The position numbers and the translations under genes were made by a program. From the NCBI GenBank assembly GCA_963704535.1, contig OY969916.1, positions 3,658,001 through 3,722,000 on the forward strand: DNA of 64,000 bases, given 5' to 3'. The notes beneath the pieces were generated by a model, which was given only the letters and a program-made list of their open reading frames with translations, was not told the origin of the DNA and ran no database searches. The first letter of the stretch is position 1. Every line of letters starts with the position of its first letter. Below are positions 53,165 to 63,362 of this stretch, piece by piece. This DNA is from G963704535 sp963704535 (GTDB taxonomy: Bacteria > Chloroflexota > Chloroflexia > Chloroflexales > Roseiflexaceae).

Positions 53165-55177
53165 TCATCTTGTCACCCAATCGCGCACCTCGCCATCGGT
53201 CAGCGACTTCTCCAGCTTGGTATACTCGCTGCGGGCGGCGCGGAGCAGGTGGGCCATGCGCACCGGCATACCCTCGTCGGCGGCCAGGAAAGCGGCGTTG
53301 AGCGCGATGTTGCGGATGTTGCCGCCGGCCACGTTCAGCCGCGCCAGCTTGCCCACGTCCAACGCCTCGGTCGGCGTGGCGACCGGGAAGATCCGCCGCC
53401 AGATATCGGCCCGCTGGGCGGCGTCGGGGAACGGGAACTGCACGATGAAGCGGATGCGCCGCAGGAACGCCGTGTCGAGCGCGCTCTTCATGTTGGTCGT
53501 CAGGATCGCCAGGCCGCGATAGGCCTCCATCCGCTGCAGCAGGTAGCTGACCTCGATATTGGCGTAGCGGTCGTGGCTGTCCTTGACCTCGCTGCGCTTG
53601 CCGAACAGCGCGTCGGCCTCGTCGAACAGCAGGATCGCCCCGCCGCCCTCGGCCGCGTCGAACACCCGGCGCAGGTTCTTCTCGGTCTCGCCGATGTACT
53701 TGCTCACCACCGACGACAGGTCGATCCGGTACAGGTCGAGCCGCAGCTCGTTGGCCAGCACCTCGGCCGCCATGGTCTTGCCGGTGCCGCTGGCGCCGGC
53801 GAACAGCGCACTGATGCCCAGCCCACGCGCCCCCTTCGCAGCGAAGCCCCAGCTCTCATAGACCCGCGCGCGCTGGCGCACGTGCGCGGCGATCTCGCGC
53901 AGCGTCTGGCGTTGGGCCTCCGGCAGCACCAAGTCATCCCACGTGGCGGCTGGCTCGATCCGCTGGGCCAGCTCGTCCAGGTGCGGGCGTGCTTCCATCC
54001 GGCAAGCATCCCATAATCTCTCTTGGAGATTGGAGATTGGAGATTGGAGATTGGGAGACGAATCTCCAATCTCTAATCTCTGATCTCCAATCTCCCCCAA
54101 CGCCTGGGCGCCGGCGGCGCGGATCGCCGAGGCGCCCAGGCTGAACTGTGAGACCAGCGCCTCCACATAGCCGTTCAGAGCCGCCGCGTCGTCGCCCAGC
54201 GCGTGCTGCCACAGCGCGCGCTGCTCGTCCACGCCCGGTCGGCGCACATCCAGCGCGATCGACGGGCGGCGCTGGATGCGCCGGCGCTCGCGGCCGGCGA
54301 CGACGAGCGGCGCGGCGGTGCGCTCGATCAACCGGGCGAGGGCCGCGGCGCGCCCGGCGTCGGCCGGGTCCAGGTCGTCGCACTCCAGCAGCAGGGCGCT
54401 CCCGCTCAGGGCCGCCTCGCGCTCCCACAGCCGCATCAGGCCCTCAAGGTCGCCGGGGCCGGTCGGCAGCAGGTCGGCCGGCAGCGCGCCCAGGCCCAGC
54501 CCGCACGCCGCGCAGGCCGCGCCGGCGATTGCGCGCTTGCTATCGGCCTCGCCGCAAAGCTGGATGACCGGCAGGGCCGACCGGCCCGCCGCCCGCGACC
54601 ACGTCGCCGCGATCTGCTCCGCCAGCGCGACATGCGACGGCACCAGCGCGCCCGCATCCCGTACCAGCTCCACGAGTCCGACCAGCCGCTCGTCCAGGTG
54701 CGAGGCCCCAGTCAGGTGGTGCAGCACGCGCTCATCGATCCGCAGCGGGCTGAGAGTCAGCGTGCCGCCGGAGGCCAGCTCGACCAGCCGCCAGTGCCGC
54801 AGCGGCGCGCTGGGCATGAGCGCGCTCCAGTGCGGGTCGGCCAAGGCCGCCAGCGCCAGGCTGAAGGTCGGGTAATTCCGCATCGGGTCGCCCTGCGCGG
54901 CGGCGCACAGGTCGCCAAAGGCGGCGTCAAGCTCGACCCCGGCGCACAGCAGCAGCAGCTCGCGCTCAAACGGCGACAGGCCGAACGTCGTACACAGGAC
55001 CTCCAACGCTGCCGGCGCGGGCAGCGCCGCCGCCGCCTCGTCCAGGGCGCGCCGGGCCGCGCCGGCTTCGGGTGCCGCCGCGCCGCCGCGCTCCAGCGCC
55101 TCGCGCACGACACCCAGCGCCGCCACCAGGTAGCGGTGGTTCGCCTCGTACCAGTTGTCCGTCGCGGCTGTGGTCAT
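53165..55177 (-). CDS. eCIS AAA+ ATPase (Afp15-type)
   Basis: 670 residues. An N-terminal regulatory half (LEVLCTTFGLSPFERELLLL is the usual eCIS ATPase motif) is followed by one AAA+ module. Walker A GASGTGKT is at about 461-468 and Walker B AILLFDEADALFG at about 514-526. The sensor 1 Asn is in LAILTTNMKSALDTAFLRRI with arginine fingers. In Afp and PVC this ATPase is needed for sheath assembly. Between LGEI and ERLWDACRMEARPHLDEL, about 22 residues (GDQRLEIGDSSPNLQSPISN) are encoded by the GATTGGA repeat and break an otherwise conserved region without shifting the frame. It overlaps the DUF4255 gene by 4 bp. Confidence 0.92.
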   Translation of the reverse strand: MTTAATDNWYEANHRYLVAALGVVREALERGGAAAPEAGAARRALDEAAAALPAPAALEVLCTTFGLSPFERELLLLCAGVELDAAFGDLCAAAQGDPMRNYPTFSLALAALADPHWSALMPSAPLRHWRLVELASGGTLTLSPLRIDERVLHHLTGASHLDERLVGLVELVRDAGALVPSHVALAEQIAATWSRAAGRSALPVIQLCGEADSKRAIAGAACAACGLGLGALPADLLPTGPGDLEGLMRLWEREAALSGSALLLECDDLDPADAGRAAALARLIERTAAPLVVAGRERRRIQRRPSIALDVRRPGVDEQRALWQHALGDDAAALNGYVEALVSQFSLGASAIRAAGAQALGEIGDQRLEIGDSSPNLQSPISNLQERLWDACRMEARPHLDELAQRIEPAATWDDLVLPEAQRQTLREIAAHVRQRARVYESWGFAAKGARGLGISALFAGASGTGKTMAAEVLANELRLDLYRIDLSSVVSKYIGETEKNLRRVFDAAEGGGAILLFDEADALFGKRSEVKDSHDRYANIEVSYLLQRMEAYRGLAILTTNMKSALDTAFLRRIRFIVQFPFPDAAQRADIWRRIFPVATPTEALDVGKLARLNVAGGNIRNIALNAAFLAADEGMPVRMAHLLRAARSEYTKLEKSLTDGEVRDWVTR
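54021..54098. repeat. GATTGGA 7-mer inverted array inside the ATPase gene
   Basis: TTGGAGATTGGAGATTGGAG (four units), spacer GAGACGA, then ATCTCCAATCTCTAATCTCT. It has the same 7-mer phrase as 2802-2857 and 24688-24757. It encodes an in-frame insert between the N-terminal and AAA+ parts of the ATPase. Confidence 0.9.
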
Positions 55178-56388
55178 GTCACTATCACCGTCGGGCCGGT
55201 ATACCTTGGGTTTGTCACATCCGGGTCCACGGTCATGGCGCTCTCGGCGCCGTCGATCCGCACGCGCACCAGGTACGTCGCCGCCGGCACCCCAGCGGCG
55301 CTGAACACCAGCGGGTCGGTCGGCAGCTCGCGCGGGAGCGCCGCCACGCTGAACGTCACCGTCGGGTCGGCGATCTGGTTGAGCAGCAGCGTGGCCCGCT
55401 GCCGTGGGCCGACCGCCGGCGAAACAACGACGGTGACGCGCCGACCGAGCGGCCCGCCGCTGGCGAACGTCGCGCTGGTCAGGCTGGGCCGCACCACGAA
55501 CGCCGCCACATTCGACTCGAAGACCTTGCGCTCGGTGGGCGGCACCAGGCCCAGGTCCAGCCGGTGGACCACCTGAACCGTATTCACGCCGGCGCGCAGG
55601 CCGGCGGGCAAAGCCACCGTCAGTAGCTCGCCCGTCGATTCCGGTCCCGGCGCCTGATCCAGCTCACCAAACTGCACCAGCGTATCCTCGCCCAGCAGGC
55701 TGCGACCACGCAACGTGATGGTCGCCCCGCCGCTGGCCTCAACGATCTGCGGCTCGACCGCGCTGATGGCCGGCGGGCTGAACGGCACCACAGCGATCCG
55801 GCGCTCGCGCACCGGCAGCGCCTGATTCGGCGCCTCGTCGCTGTCGATCAGCACCAGGGTGCCCATGTAGGCCACCGAGAGCGTAAACTCGGTCTTGAGG
55901 AACGCCGACCAGATCTTGGACAGGTCCTCCAGCGCCAGCGTCAGCGGCGTAAACTTCACCAGCTCGATCTCGTCGGCCAGGTTCGACGTGCCCAGGAACG
56001 GGCTGAAGGTCGGATTGGTGATCGTGTTGCGGATGCGCTGCCGGGAAAGCGTCGACCGCTCGTGCAATGTGCGCACCACGCTGCCCAGCAGGCGCTGCGG
56101 CTCCAGCAGGCTTTCCTCGCCGTAGAAGGTCAATAAATAATGCAAGTCCAGCGCAGCCCGCGGTCGCTGTGCCAGTTGCCCATCCTGACGGCGAGTTGGT
56201 AGGTCGGTGTTGCGCCAGGCCGCGTTCGGCGTCACCTGATACAGGTAGATATTGACACCCTTGGCCGGCACATCCTTGTCGGGGCGCACAGTCTTGACAT
56301 CCGCGCCGGACACGTCGACCTGCACCGCGTCCTGTAGGACCTGGCTGAGCGACGCGGTCACGGTGGCGATGGCAAGGAAGTTGCTCAT
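55174..56388 (-). CDS. DUF4255 tail terminator (Afp16-type) with IPT-like repeats
   Basis: 404 residues. The first 190 are DUF4255: FLAIATVTASLSQVLQDAVQ, NIYLYQVTPNAAWRNTDLPT, ALDLHYLLTFYGEESLLEPQ. The C-terminal 200 residues have Ig-like (IPT/TIG) strands with ISAVEPQIVEASGGATITLR and LPAGLRAGVNTVQVVHRLDL. DUF4255 proteins cap the tube and sheath at the far end, fixing particle length. The gene is in a four-gene overlap chain (ATPase, DUF4255, linker, zinc-ribbon protein, each by 4 bp). Confidence 0.9.
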   Translation of the reverse strand: MSNFLAIATVTASLSQVLQDAVQVDVSGADVKTVRPDKDVPAKGVNIYLYQVTPNAAWRNTDLPTRRQDGQLAQRPRAALDLHYLLTFYGEESLLEPQRLLGSVVRTLHERSTLSRQRIRNTITNPTFSPFLGTSNLADEIELVKFTPLTLALEDLSKIWSAFLKTEFTLSVAYMGTLVLIDSDEAPNQALPVRERRIAVVPFSPPAISAVEPQIVEASGGATITLRGRSLLGEDTLVQFGELDQAPGPESTGELLTVALPAGLRAGVNTVQVVHRLDLGLVPPTERKVFESNVAAFVVRPSLTSATFASGGPLGRRVTVVVSPAVGPRQRATLLLNQIADPTVTFSVAALPRELPTDPLVFSAAGVPAATYLVRVRIDGAESAMTVDPDVTNPRYTGPTVIVT

Positions 56389-57272
56389 CGCTTGCCTCCC
56401 TTTTGGGCGCGCAGGTACTCATCCAGGGAAACCTTCGGCGCCGGGCGGGCCGGGCGGGCCGGGGCCTGCGGCGCCGGGGCGCTCACGGCGCGCACCTCGA
56501 TGCGCCCGATCGAGACGCGGATCGTCGGCGCCTGGGACGTGGCCGGAGCGGGCGCGGCGGCCCGCTCCTGGGAAACGGCCGGCTGCGGGCGCACCAGGGC
56601 CATGCTGTCGGAGCGGGGGCGTGAGCCTTGCGGCTGCTCGACCAAGGGCGCGCTTTCATGCCGATTCGCCGGTGCGGTCGTCGCCTGCATGCCGTCAGGA
56701 AGCACCGGCTGCGCCACAGGCGCACGCTCCACCAGGGCCTGATATTGGGCCGGTCGGGACGCTATGGGCGCGGCGTCCCCGGCGTGCGCCGGCTGCGCGG
56801 CAGCGGCCTCCCGCTGCGCTGGGCCAGCCGCCGGCCTGGGCGAGAGCGGCGTCACCGCCTGCGCCTGGGCTGTGAGATGCTGCCCGATCGCTTCGGCAGG
56901 GCGAGGCGCGGGCGGTTCGGCCGGGCGCGTCGTTAGAGCGGCGACCTCGACCTCAGCCCCAGGCTTGATGCTGGTTTCTTCCAGGCTGTGCGCGGCCGGC
57001 AGCGCCGGGTCGGGCGGCTGGGCGGCGGGCGGCGGCACAAGCGGCAACGCCGAACGGGCAGAATGCATGGGAGCAGCGACCGCAGGTGGGCCAGCCGGCT
57101 TGGCTACAGGTGCCGGGCCGGGCGGCTGGGCAAGCGGCTCGGCCGCCGGCTCCAGCGTCACGTCCTCGGCCAGCGGCGGCGCCGGGGCGAAGATCGGAGC
57201 GATCACCGGCCGGACCTGGGGTGCCGCGCCCATGTTTCGCTCGACCAGGCGAGTGAGAAAGTCGGCCATCAC
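56385..57272 (-). CDS. Pro/Ala-rich eCIS linker protein
   Basis: 295 residues. Short conserved ends flank a long low-complexity Pro/Ala region. The N-terminus is MMADFLTRLVERNMGAAPQV and the C-terminus TIRVSIGRIEVRAVSAPAP, then PKVSLDEYLRAQKGG. As I recall, the SIGRIEVRA and LDEYL ends are common to a small eCIS protein encoded next to DUF4255 genes. The disordered middle suggests a flexible tether. No catalytic motif. Overlaps both neighbours by 4 bp. Confidence 0.75.
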   Translation of the reverse strand: MMADFLTRLVERNMGAAPQVRPVIAPIFAPAPPLAEDVTLEPAAEPLAQPPGPAPVAKPAGPPAVAAPMHSARSALPLVPPPAAQPPDPALPAAHSLEETSIKPGAEVEVAALTTRPAEPPAPRPAEAIGQHLTAQAQAVTPLSPRPAAGPAQREAAAAQPAHAGDAAPIASRPAQYQALVERAPVAQPVLPDGMQATTAPANRHESAPLVEQPQGSRPRSDSMALVRPQPAVSQERAAAPAPATSQAPTIRVSIGRIEVRAVSAPAPQAPARPARPAPKVSLDEYLRAQKGGKR

Positions 57273-57994
57273 ATCACCATCTCCAGGTAGAACTGCCGCC
57301 GCGCGTCACTCAAGGCCAGGATATCGGCCTCGCGCCAGCCGTAGGCCATGGCTAGTTGGTGGACCTCGCGCAGCAGCCGCCGCGCCCGCGCGGCCAGCTC
57401 GGCCCACAGGAACGTCACGATGTCGAACAACGCTTGCCAGCCGCAGCCGCACGCCGGGCAGGTGAGACTCAGCAGCACCTCGGCCTGCGGGTCGCACTCG
57501 GCCATGCGCGCGGCCAGCGCCGCGACGACCGGCTCCGGCAGGTCGTCGCCGTCGATCACCGCGCCGGCCCGATCGGCCTGGAGCACGCAGCGCCGGACCA
57601 ACAGGCGCCGGGCGGCATCGGGGTACACGCAGGCCACGGCGGCGGCCAGATCGCGGCTGTTGGGCGGGCGGAACCGCAGGGCGAAGTCTTCCAGATGCAG
57701 CGTATGGTCCTGGGTGGCGGGCCCTGGCTCGGCTCTGAGCTGCGCCGTGTCGAGACCGAACTCCAGGCGCTCCCGGCAGTTCGGGCACTCGACATACCCA
57801 TCCAGCCGCGGCCCGAAGGTCTGCTCCCAGACATTCAGCAGGCGGGTGTCCCGCTGCCCCATGCTGAACGTCGCGTGGGTCTCGCGGGCTGTCACCGGGT
57901 CGGCCACCGCCAGGATCGTCAACGCCCGGTCCAGCGGGTGCTGCCTAACGCCGACCTCCCAGATCTGGATGAGATCATGTGCGGATAACGTCAT
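57269..57994 (-). CDS. zinc-ribbon baseplate-associated protein (T4 gp26-like position)
   Basis: 241 residues from MTLSAHDLIQIWEVGVRQHP at 57994; an upstream start at 58036 is possible. Two Cys pairs, CPNC (WEQTFGPRLDGYVECPNCRE) and CPACGCG (SLTCPACGCGWQALF), form a likely zinc ribbon around an all-alpha core (LREVHQLAMAYGWREADILA). Proteins of this plan sit beside the tube gene in many eCIS loci and have been compared with phage baseplate assembly proteins. The exact role is not known. It follows the tube gene after a MITE-like insertion. Confidence 0.7.
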   Translation of the reverse strand: MTLSAHDLIQIWEVGVRQHPLDRALTILAVADPVTARETHATFSMGQRDTRLLNVWEQTFGPRLDGYVECPNCRERLEFGLDTAQLRAEPGPATQDHTLHLEDFALRFRPPNSRDLAAAVACVYPDAARRLLVRRCVLQADRAGAVIDGDDLPEPVVAALAARMAECDPQAEVLLSLTCPACGCGWQALFDIVTFLWAELAARARRLLREVHQLAMAYGWREADILALSDARRQFYLEMVM

Positions 57995-58033
57995 CCGTTG
58001 AGTACTCCAACGCTGTTTCGCTGCCACAGCGAT

Positions 58034-58199
58034 CAAGGTCAGTTGTCAGTTAGACAAGGTTTCGGGTGACGCCGTTCTACTTTACAATGTGGGTTAGGGG
58101 AGACTGAGGGGGCTGCCCCCTCAAACCCCCTTTTTTCCCGGAACTGTAAAGCTCCCAAGAACCTTATCTTGCGGCGCAACTGACAACTGACAGTTGAGT
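58034..58199. mobile_element. MITE-like family B copy 2 (58052-58169) inside a CAACTGA array
   Basis: GTCAGTTGTCAGTT precedes AGACAAGGTTTCGGGTGACG; the element ends ACCTTATCTT and is followed by GCAACTGACAACTGACAG. The element appears inserted into a CAACTGA hairpin. It is about 95 percent identical by eye to 29745-29860. It separates the tube gene from the zinc-ribbon gene. Confidence 0.8.
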
Positions 58200-58725
58200 T
58201 TACGCCGGCTCGTTGTAGCTCGGCTCGCTCGGCTCTGTTACCTCGTAGTCGCGCTCCCAGCCCTCGTTCTCCAGCTTGATGTGTCTGGATCGCGACGGCA
58301 TTGGCGTTGGCGTCGAGGTCCGGCAGGGCCTGGTACTCCGAGACCCAGCAGCGGTAGACCTTGTAGGCCAGCACGAGCTGCCCAGCCTCGTTGTAGACCT
58401 CGATAATGATGTCCTTGCGGAAATCCTTGAGCGAGACCTCGCTGCCCAGGCCGGAGCCATAGTTCCAGACCTTGTTGGCCCACTGCTCGAACTCGACATC
58501 GTGGGTCACGCCGCGCTCCAGGGTGATGGCCTCGTACTCGGTGCGGCCCGGCGACTTGCGGCTGGAGCTGGGGTCGCCGCCCTCGCGGTGCTTGACCGGC
58601 TCGGTGGTGCGCTTGAGTGCGCCGACCTTGCTCACCCCGGCGACGTAGCGCCCATCCCACTTGACGCGGAACTTGAAGTTCTTGTAGGGGTCAAACCGCT
58701 GCGGGTTGACGCTGAACTGAGCCAT
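58200..58725 (-). CDS. eCIS inner tube protein (gp19/Afp1-type), single-base frame break
   Basis: About 174 residues. MAQFSVNPQRFDPYKNFKFR, VKWDGRYVAGVSKVGALKRT, TEPVKHREGGDPSSSRKSPG, and ITLERGVTHDVEFEQWANKV are the classic T4 gp19 tube features. After PDLDANANAVAIQ the true C-terminus HIKLENEGWERDYEVTEPSE is in another frame. Removing one T from TGTCTGG at about 58284 (plus strand) restores AIQHIKLENEGWERD and a stop at 58200. As read, the frame runs on into repeats to 58039. Since the tube is essential for function, a sequencing error is the more likely cause. Only one tube gene is seen. Confidence 0.88.
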
Positions 58726-58735
58726 GAACGCCTCC

Positions 58736-60295
<1,560 letters not shown>

Positions 60296-60520
60296 AGCAC
60301 ATGCTCCCTTTCGGTGACCAAACCAACAGGGTCCGTAATCCGTAGTTCGTAGTCCGTAGGGGCATATGGCCATACGTCCCTATGGGCCACGGACATTACA
60401 ACCTGCTCACGATTCCACTGGCCTATCTAGTGGCTTACCACACAGATTTTGCGATGTGGAGGAGGCTTGGAGAGGGCCACCCCCTCCAAACCACCCCCGC
60501 AAAACCACTGTGATGGACCA
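60296..60520. repeat. GTCCGTA 7-mers and GGGTGGCC hairpin upstream of the sheath gene
   Basis: GTCCGTAATCCGTAGTTCGT and further units at 60331-60360, then GGAGGCTTGGAGAGGGCCAC with CCCCCTCCAAACCACCCC, the core of the 3.7-kb tandem repeats. The sheath promoter should lie here or beyond the small gene at 60521. No gene. Confidence 0.65.
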
Positions 60521-60805
60521 CTAGTCGCCGGGCGCGCTACCCGGCAGCAACCACTCGCGCACCAGCTCCTCAAGCTGCGCGTTGCTCTGGAACGGCGCCC
60601 ACCGATCGCTGCCGTGCAGGCCGATGCGCCCGCGTAACAGGCCGCTCGATCCGCCGCGCCACAGCCGGAGGACCAGGGTAACAGGCACGAGCGGGATGGC
60701 GGTTGTGCCGCTCGTGCCGTCGACAGAGAGATACCACGTGCCGTCGGCGGCGGCTTGCAGGCGCACCACCAGCGCGATATAATCGTCGGCACGATCTGCA
60801 TCCAC
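60521..60805 (-). CDS. small protein of unknown function before the sheath gene
   Basis: 94 residues from the GTG at 60805 behind GAGAGG; the ATG at 60937 gives an additional, poorly protein-like 44 residues. DADRADDYIALVVRLQAAAD, GTWYLSVDGTSGTTAIPLVP and RGRIGLHGSDRWAPFQSNAQ, then LEELVREWLL, read as a compact beta-rich domain. Codon use is normal for the region. It is on the eCIS strand, first before the sheath gene. Could be a regulatory or minor structural protein; I do not recognise a family. Confidence 0.55.
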   Translation of the reverse strand: MDADRADDYIALVVRLQAAADGTWYLSVDGTSGTTAIPLVPVTLVLRLWRGGSSGLLRGRIGLHGSDRWAPFQSNAQLEELVREWLLPGSAPGD

Positions 60806-61267
60806 GTCGGGCCTCTCTCGCACGCATCCCGCGGTGGCTTTCGGGGAGGATCGGGGCGAGTGCGTGGTACCCGACCCCACCGCCAGGTCGACGAGATCGA
60901 GACAGGGATGTTCCCTGGAACGAGCAGACAATACCACACGGCCTTATACGCGCCGCTCAAGCGCCGCTCAAGCGCCGCTCAATTCACCCAGAGATCTGGC
61001 CCCCGAAAAATGAGCGACATGACCGTTTGATAAATAAAGAACCGCAATTCTCCTTGAGCTTCCGTCGGGGAGGGTTGGTACGACAGCGAGAGGTCGGTCG
61101 GTGAAGCGGGAGGGATGGCGCCCTGTGCCATCCGCGCTATAGCATTCCTACCGAAGTTGGAAAAGGGGGTGTGGGGGAAGCCCCCACAGAAAAGTCTACC
61201 CACTTTCCAAAGCATTTAGGAATGCTATATCCGCCGAACATCTCGGTGCGCTACCAGGAGGAAGGAG
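60806..61267. promoter_or_regulatory. divergent region with an inverted-repeat element (61138-61230)
   Basis: Between the leftward eCIS genes and the rightward BTAD regulator. ATAGCATTCCTA near 61139 and TAGGAATGCTAT near 61217 are 12-bp inverted ends around GGGTGTGGGGGAAGCCCCCA, a small MITE-like element. Three copies of CGCCGCTCAAG occur at about 60948-60980. The promoters of both transcription units are expected here. Confidence 0.6.
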
Positions 61268-62458
61268 ATGAAGCAGCGAGCGGTCACGGAGATTCTGGAG
61301 GACAACGACAGCCTGGCGGCGGAGCTACTGCGGCAGGGTCGGCGCTGCGCCATGGCCGGGATGCTTACGCAGGCCGAGGCGCTTCTGACGCAGGTCTGGA
61401 GCATCGCGCTCGATCTCGACGCCGCCCTCGCCGACAGCGCCGCCTGGGAGGTTGCCTGGCTCCAGGCGCGGCGAGGCGCCTACGCCGAGGCGGCCGAGTG
61501 GTTCGGCCGGGTCGCGGAGCTACCGCCCGGCGGGAGCCCGCTCTGGCTCGACTCGCGGCAGGCGCTGGATCAGCTTTGCCGGCTGGCTGCCGAGCAGCCC
61601 AGCGGGCAGGCTGCTCCAGCCGGCGATCCGCCCGCCGCCCAGCCGGAGGCGCCGTCCGCGCTTCCCACGCTGAAGATCGTAAACCTGGGTTGCTTCCAGC
61701 TCACTCGCGCCGGGGTAGCCCTGCCGGTGTGCAAGGCGCGCAAAGCCACCACGATCCTGCGCTACCTGCTGACCCGCCCACACCGCACCGCCAACAAAGA
61801 AGAGCTGATGGAGCTGCTCTGGCCCGACGCCGACCCGCGCCGGGCCGCCCACAGCCTGCATGTCGCCGTCGGCGCGCTGCGCCGCCACCTCGACCCACAG
61901 GCCGCCAGCTACCTGCTGTTCGAGGGCGGCGCCTACACGCTCAACCCCGCCGCGCCCCTCGACGACGACTGCGCCAGTTTCCAGCAGTTCGTGGCCGCGG
62001 CCGAGCGCTGCTGGAGCGCCGGCGAGCTGGGCCAGGCCGAGCAGGCCTACACACGTGCGCTGGCCTGCTACCAGGGCGATTACTACGTGGACGATCACGA
62101 CGCCACCTGGGCGATCGCCGAGCGCGAACGGCTGCTGGTGCGCTACCTGCTGGCGCTGGAGCACATCGGGCGCATCCTGGTGGCACAGCAGCGCTTCGAG
62201 CAGGCGATCACACACTACCAGCGCTTGCTGGAGCGCGATAATTACCGCGAGGATATCTACGCCCACCTCATGCGCTGCTACTGGCAGCTTGGCCGGCGCG
62301 GCGAGGCCCTGCGCCAGTACGAGCGCTGCGCGGCGACGCTGGCCGGTGATCTGGGGATCGAGCCGGCCCAGGAGCTGCGCGACCTTCAGCAGGCGATCTC
62401 ATGCGACGGGGCGCCGGAGAGGGGCAGAGCGGGAGAGCGGGAGAGCGGGAGAATTTGA
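61268..62458 (+). CDS. BTAD/SARP-like transcriptional regulator
   Basis: 396 residues behind AGGAGGAAGGAG. The N-terminal 110 residues are TPR-like helices (MLTQAEALLTQVWSIALDLD). A winged-helix DNA-binding domain follows (LKIVNLGCFQLTRAGVALPV, RKATTILRYLLTRPHRTANK, EELMELLWPDADPRRAAHSL). Then comes the bacterial transcriptional activator domain (WAIAERERLLVRYLLALEHI, DIYAHLMRCYWQLGRRGEAL). Such regulators control secondary metabolism or accessory loci. Divergent placement 460 bp from the eCIS makes it a candidate regulator of it. The final residues (ERGRAGERESGR) come from an AGCGGGAG repeat. Confidence 0.85.
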   Translation: MKQRAVTEILEDNDSLAAELLRQGRRCAMAGMLTQAEALLTQVWSIALDLDAALADSAAWEVAWLQARRGAYAEAAEWFGRVAELPPGGSPLWLDSRQALDQLCRLAAEQPSGQAAPAGDPPAAQPEAPSALPTLKIVNLGCFQLTRAGVALPVCKARKATTILRYLLTRPHRTANKEELMELLWPDADPRRAAHSLHVAVGALRRHLDPQAASYLLFEGGAYTLNPAAPLDDDCASFQQFVAAAERCWSAGELGQAEQAYTRALACYQGDYYVDDHDATWAIAERERLLVRYLLALEHIGRILVAQQRFEQAITHYQRLLERDNYREDIYAHLMRCYWQLGRRGEALRQYERCAATLAGDLGIEPAQELRDLQQAISCDGAPERGRAGERESGRI

Positions 62459-62479
62459 TCCTCATGCTATACTCCCCCT

Positions 62480-63169
62480 ATGGATGAAGATTCGTATAAC
62501 CGCCTTGCAGCGCTCAACGCCACGCTGGATTCCTGCCCCCACTGCGCGACGCACGCGGTCGGGCTGCGCCACGTCCCCGGCGGCGGCAAGGGCGACCGGC
62601 CCGATCTGCTGCTGATCTTCATCAACCCGACCTTCCGCAACATGACCGCCGCGCAGGACTGGCCGGGGCCGCGCTTCCCCTTCGCCAGCAAGCCGCGCCT
62701 ATGGGGTATCCTGGCCGAGGCCGGGCTGGTCGACGCGGCGCTCCCCAGCCGCATCGCCGCGCTCGGCCCGACGCCGGCCATGGTCGAACTGCTAATCGCC
62801 GAGACTCGGCGCGCCGGCCTGTATATCACCAACGCCGTCAAATGCGTCAACTCCGGCGCCAAGCTCCCGGCGACCGAGCGGCTGCAGGCGGCCTGGCCCT
62901 TCCTGGAGCAGGAGATCGCGCTGGTCCAACCCCGGCGAATCGTCACCTTCGGTCTGATCCCGTTCCACACCCTGACTGATCGCAAGCTTAGGCTTGCTGA
63001 TCACCTGTGGGATGCCGAGCACGGGCGCATCAGTTTCTACCCCTCGCGACCGATCGCAGGCGCCAGCTACCCGGTCTTTCCGTGCTACTTCCCCACCGGG
63101 CGCGGGAACCCGGTCGCGGCGACCCGGCTGCTGCGGGCGCTGCGAGGGCACCTGGCAGCTTGCACATAA
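62480..63169 (+). CDS. uracil-DNA glycosylase family protein
   Basis: 229 residues. The UDG fold is suggested by LLLIFINPTFRNMTAAQDWP, GLYITNAVKCVNSGAKLPAT, RIVTFGLIPFHTLTDRKLRL and FPCYFPTGRGNPVA, which follow the family 4/5-like order of motifs (GxxPG-type active loop, AVKC, the terminal P-rich loop). The CPHC near the N-terminus, the Cys in AVKC and the Cys in FPCYF could hold an Fe-S cluster. Likely DNA repair, though some relatives lack activity. Not obviously linked to eCIS. Confidence 0.7.
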   Translation: MDEDSYNRLAALNATLDSCPHCATHAVGLRHVPGGGKGDRPDLLLIFINPTFRNMTAAQDWPGPRFPFASKPRLWGILAEAGLVDAALPSRIAALGPTPAMVELLIAETRRAGLYITNAVKCVNSGAKLPATERLQAAWPFLEQEIALVQPRRIVTFGLIPFHTLTDRKLRLADHLWDAEHGRISFYPSRPIAGASYPVFPCYFPTGRGNPVAATRLLRALRGHLAACT

Positions 63170-63362
63170 CCGGCTGGCGGTTTACATGCTTTCCGCCGCT
63201 TCCGCCGTTCCGCCATTCCCCGTTCAAAGCCCCGGCGCGGGAACAGCAGTGGTGCTTCTGCCGTAACACGCAGTTGGTACACTCTGCGTGGTTCGCTCGT
63301 GCGCGTCGATGGCATTCTCACACACGTTCACACATCGCATCGTGAAAATAGAGGAATCTCCC
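63170..63362. other. short intergenic region
   Basis: About 190 bp with no gene or strong repeat visible. It should contain the promoter of the molybdopterin-domain lipoprotein. Confidence 0.4.
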
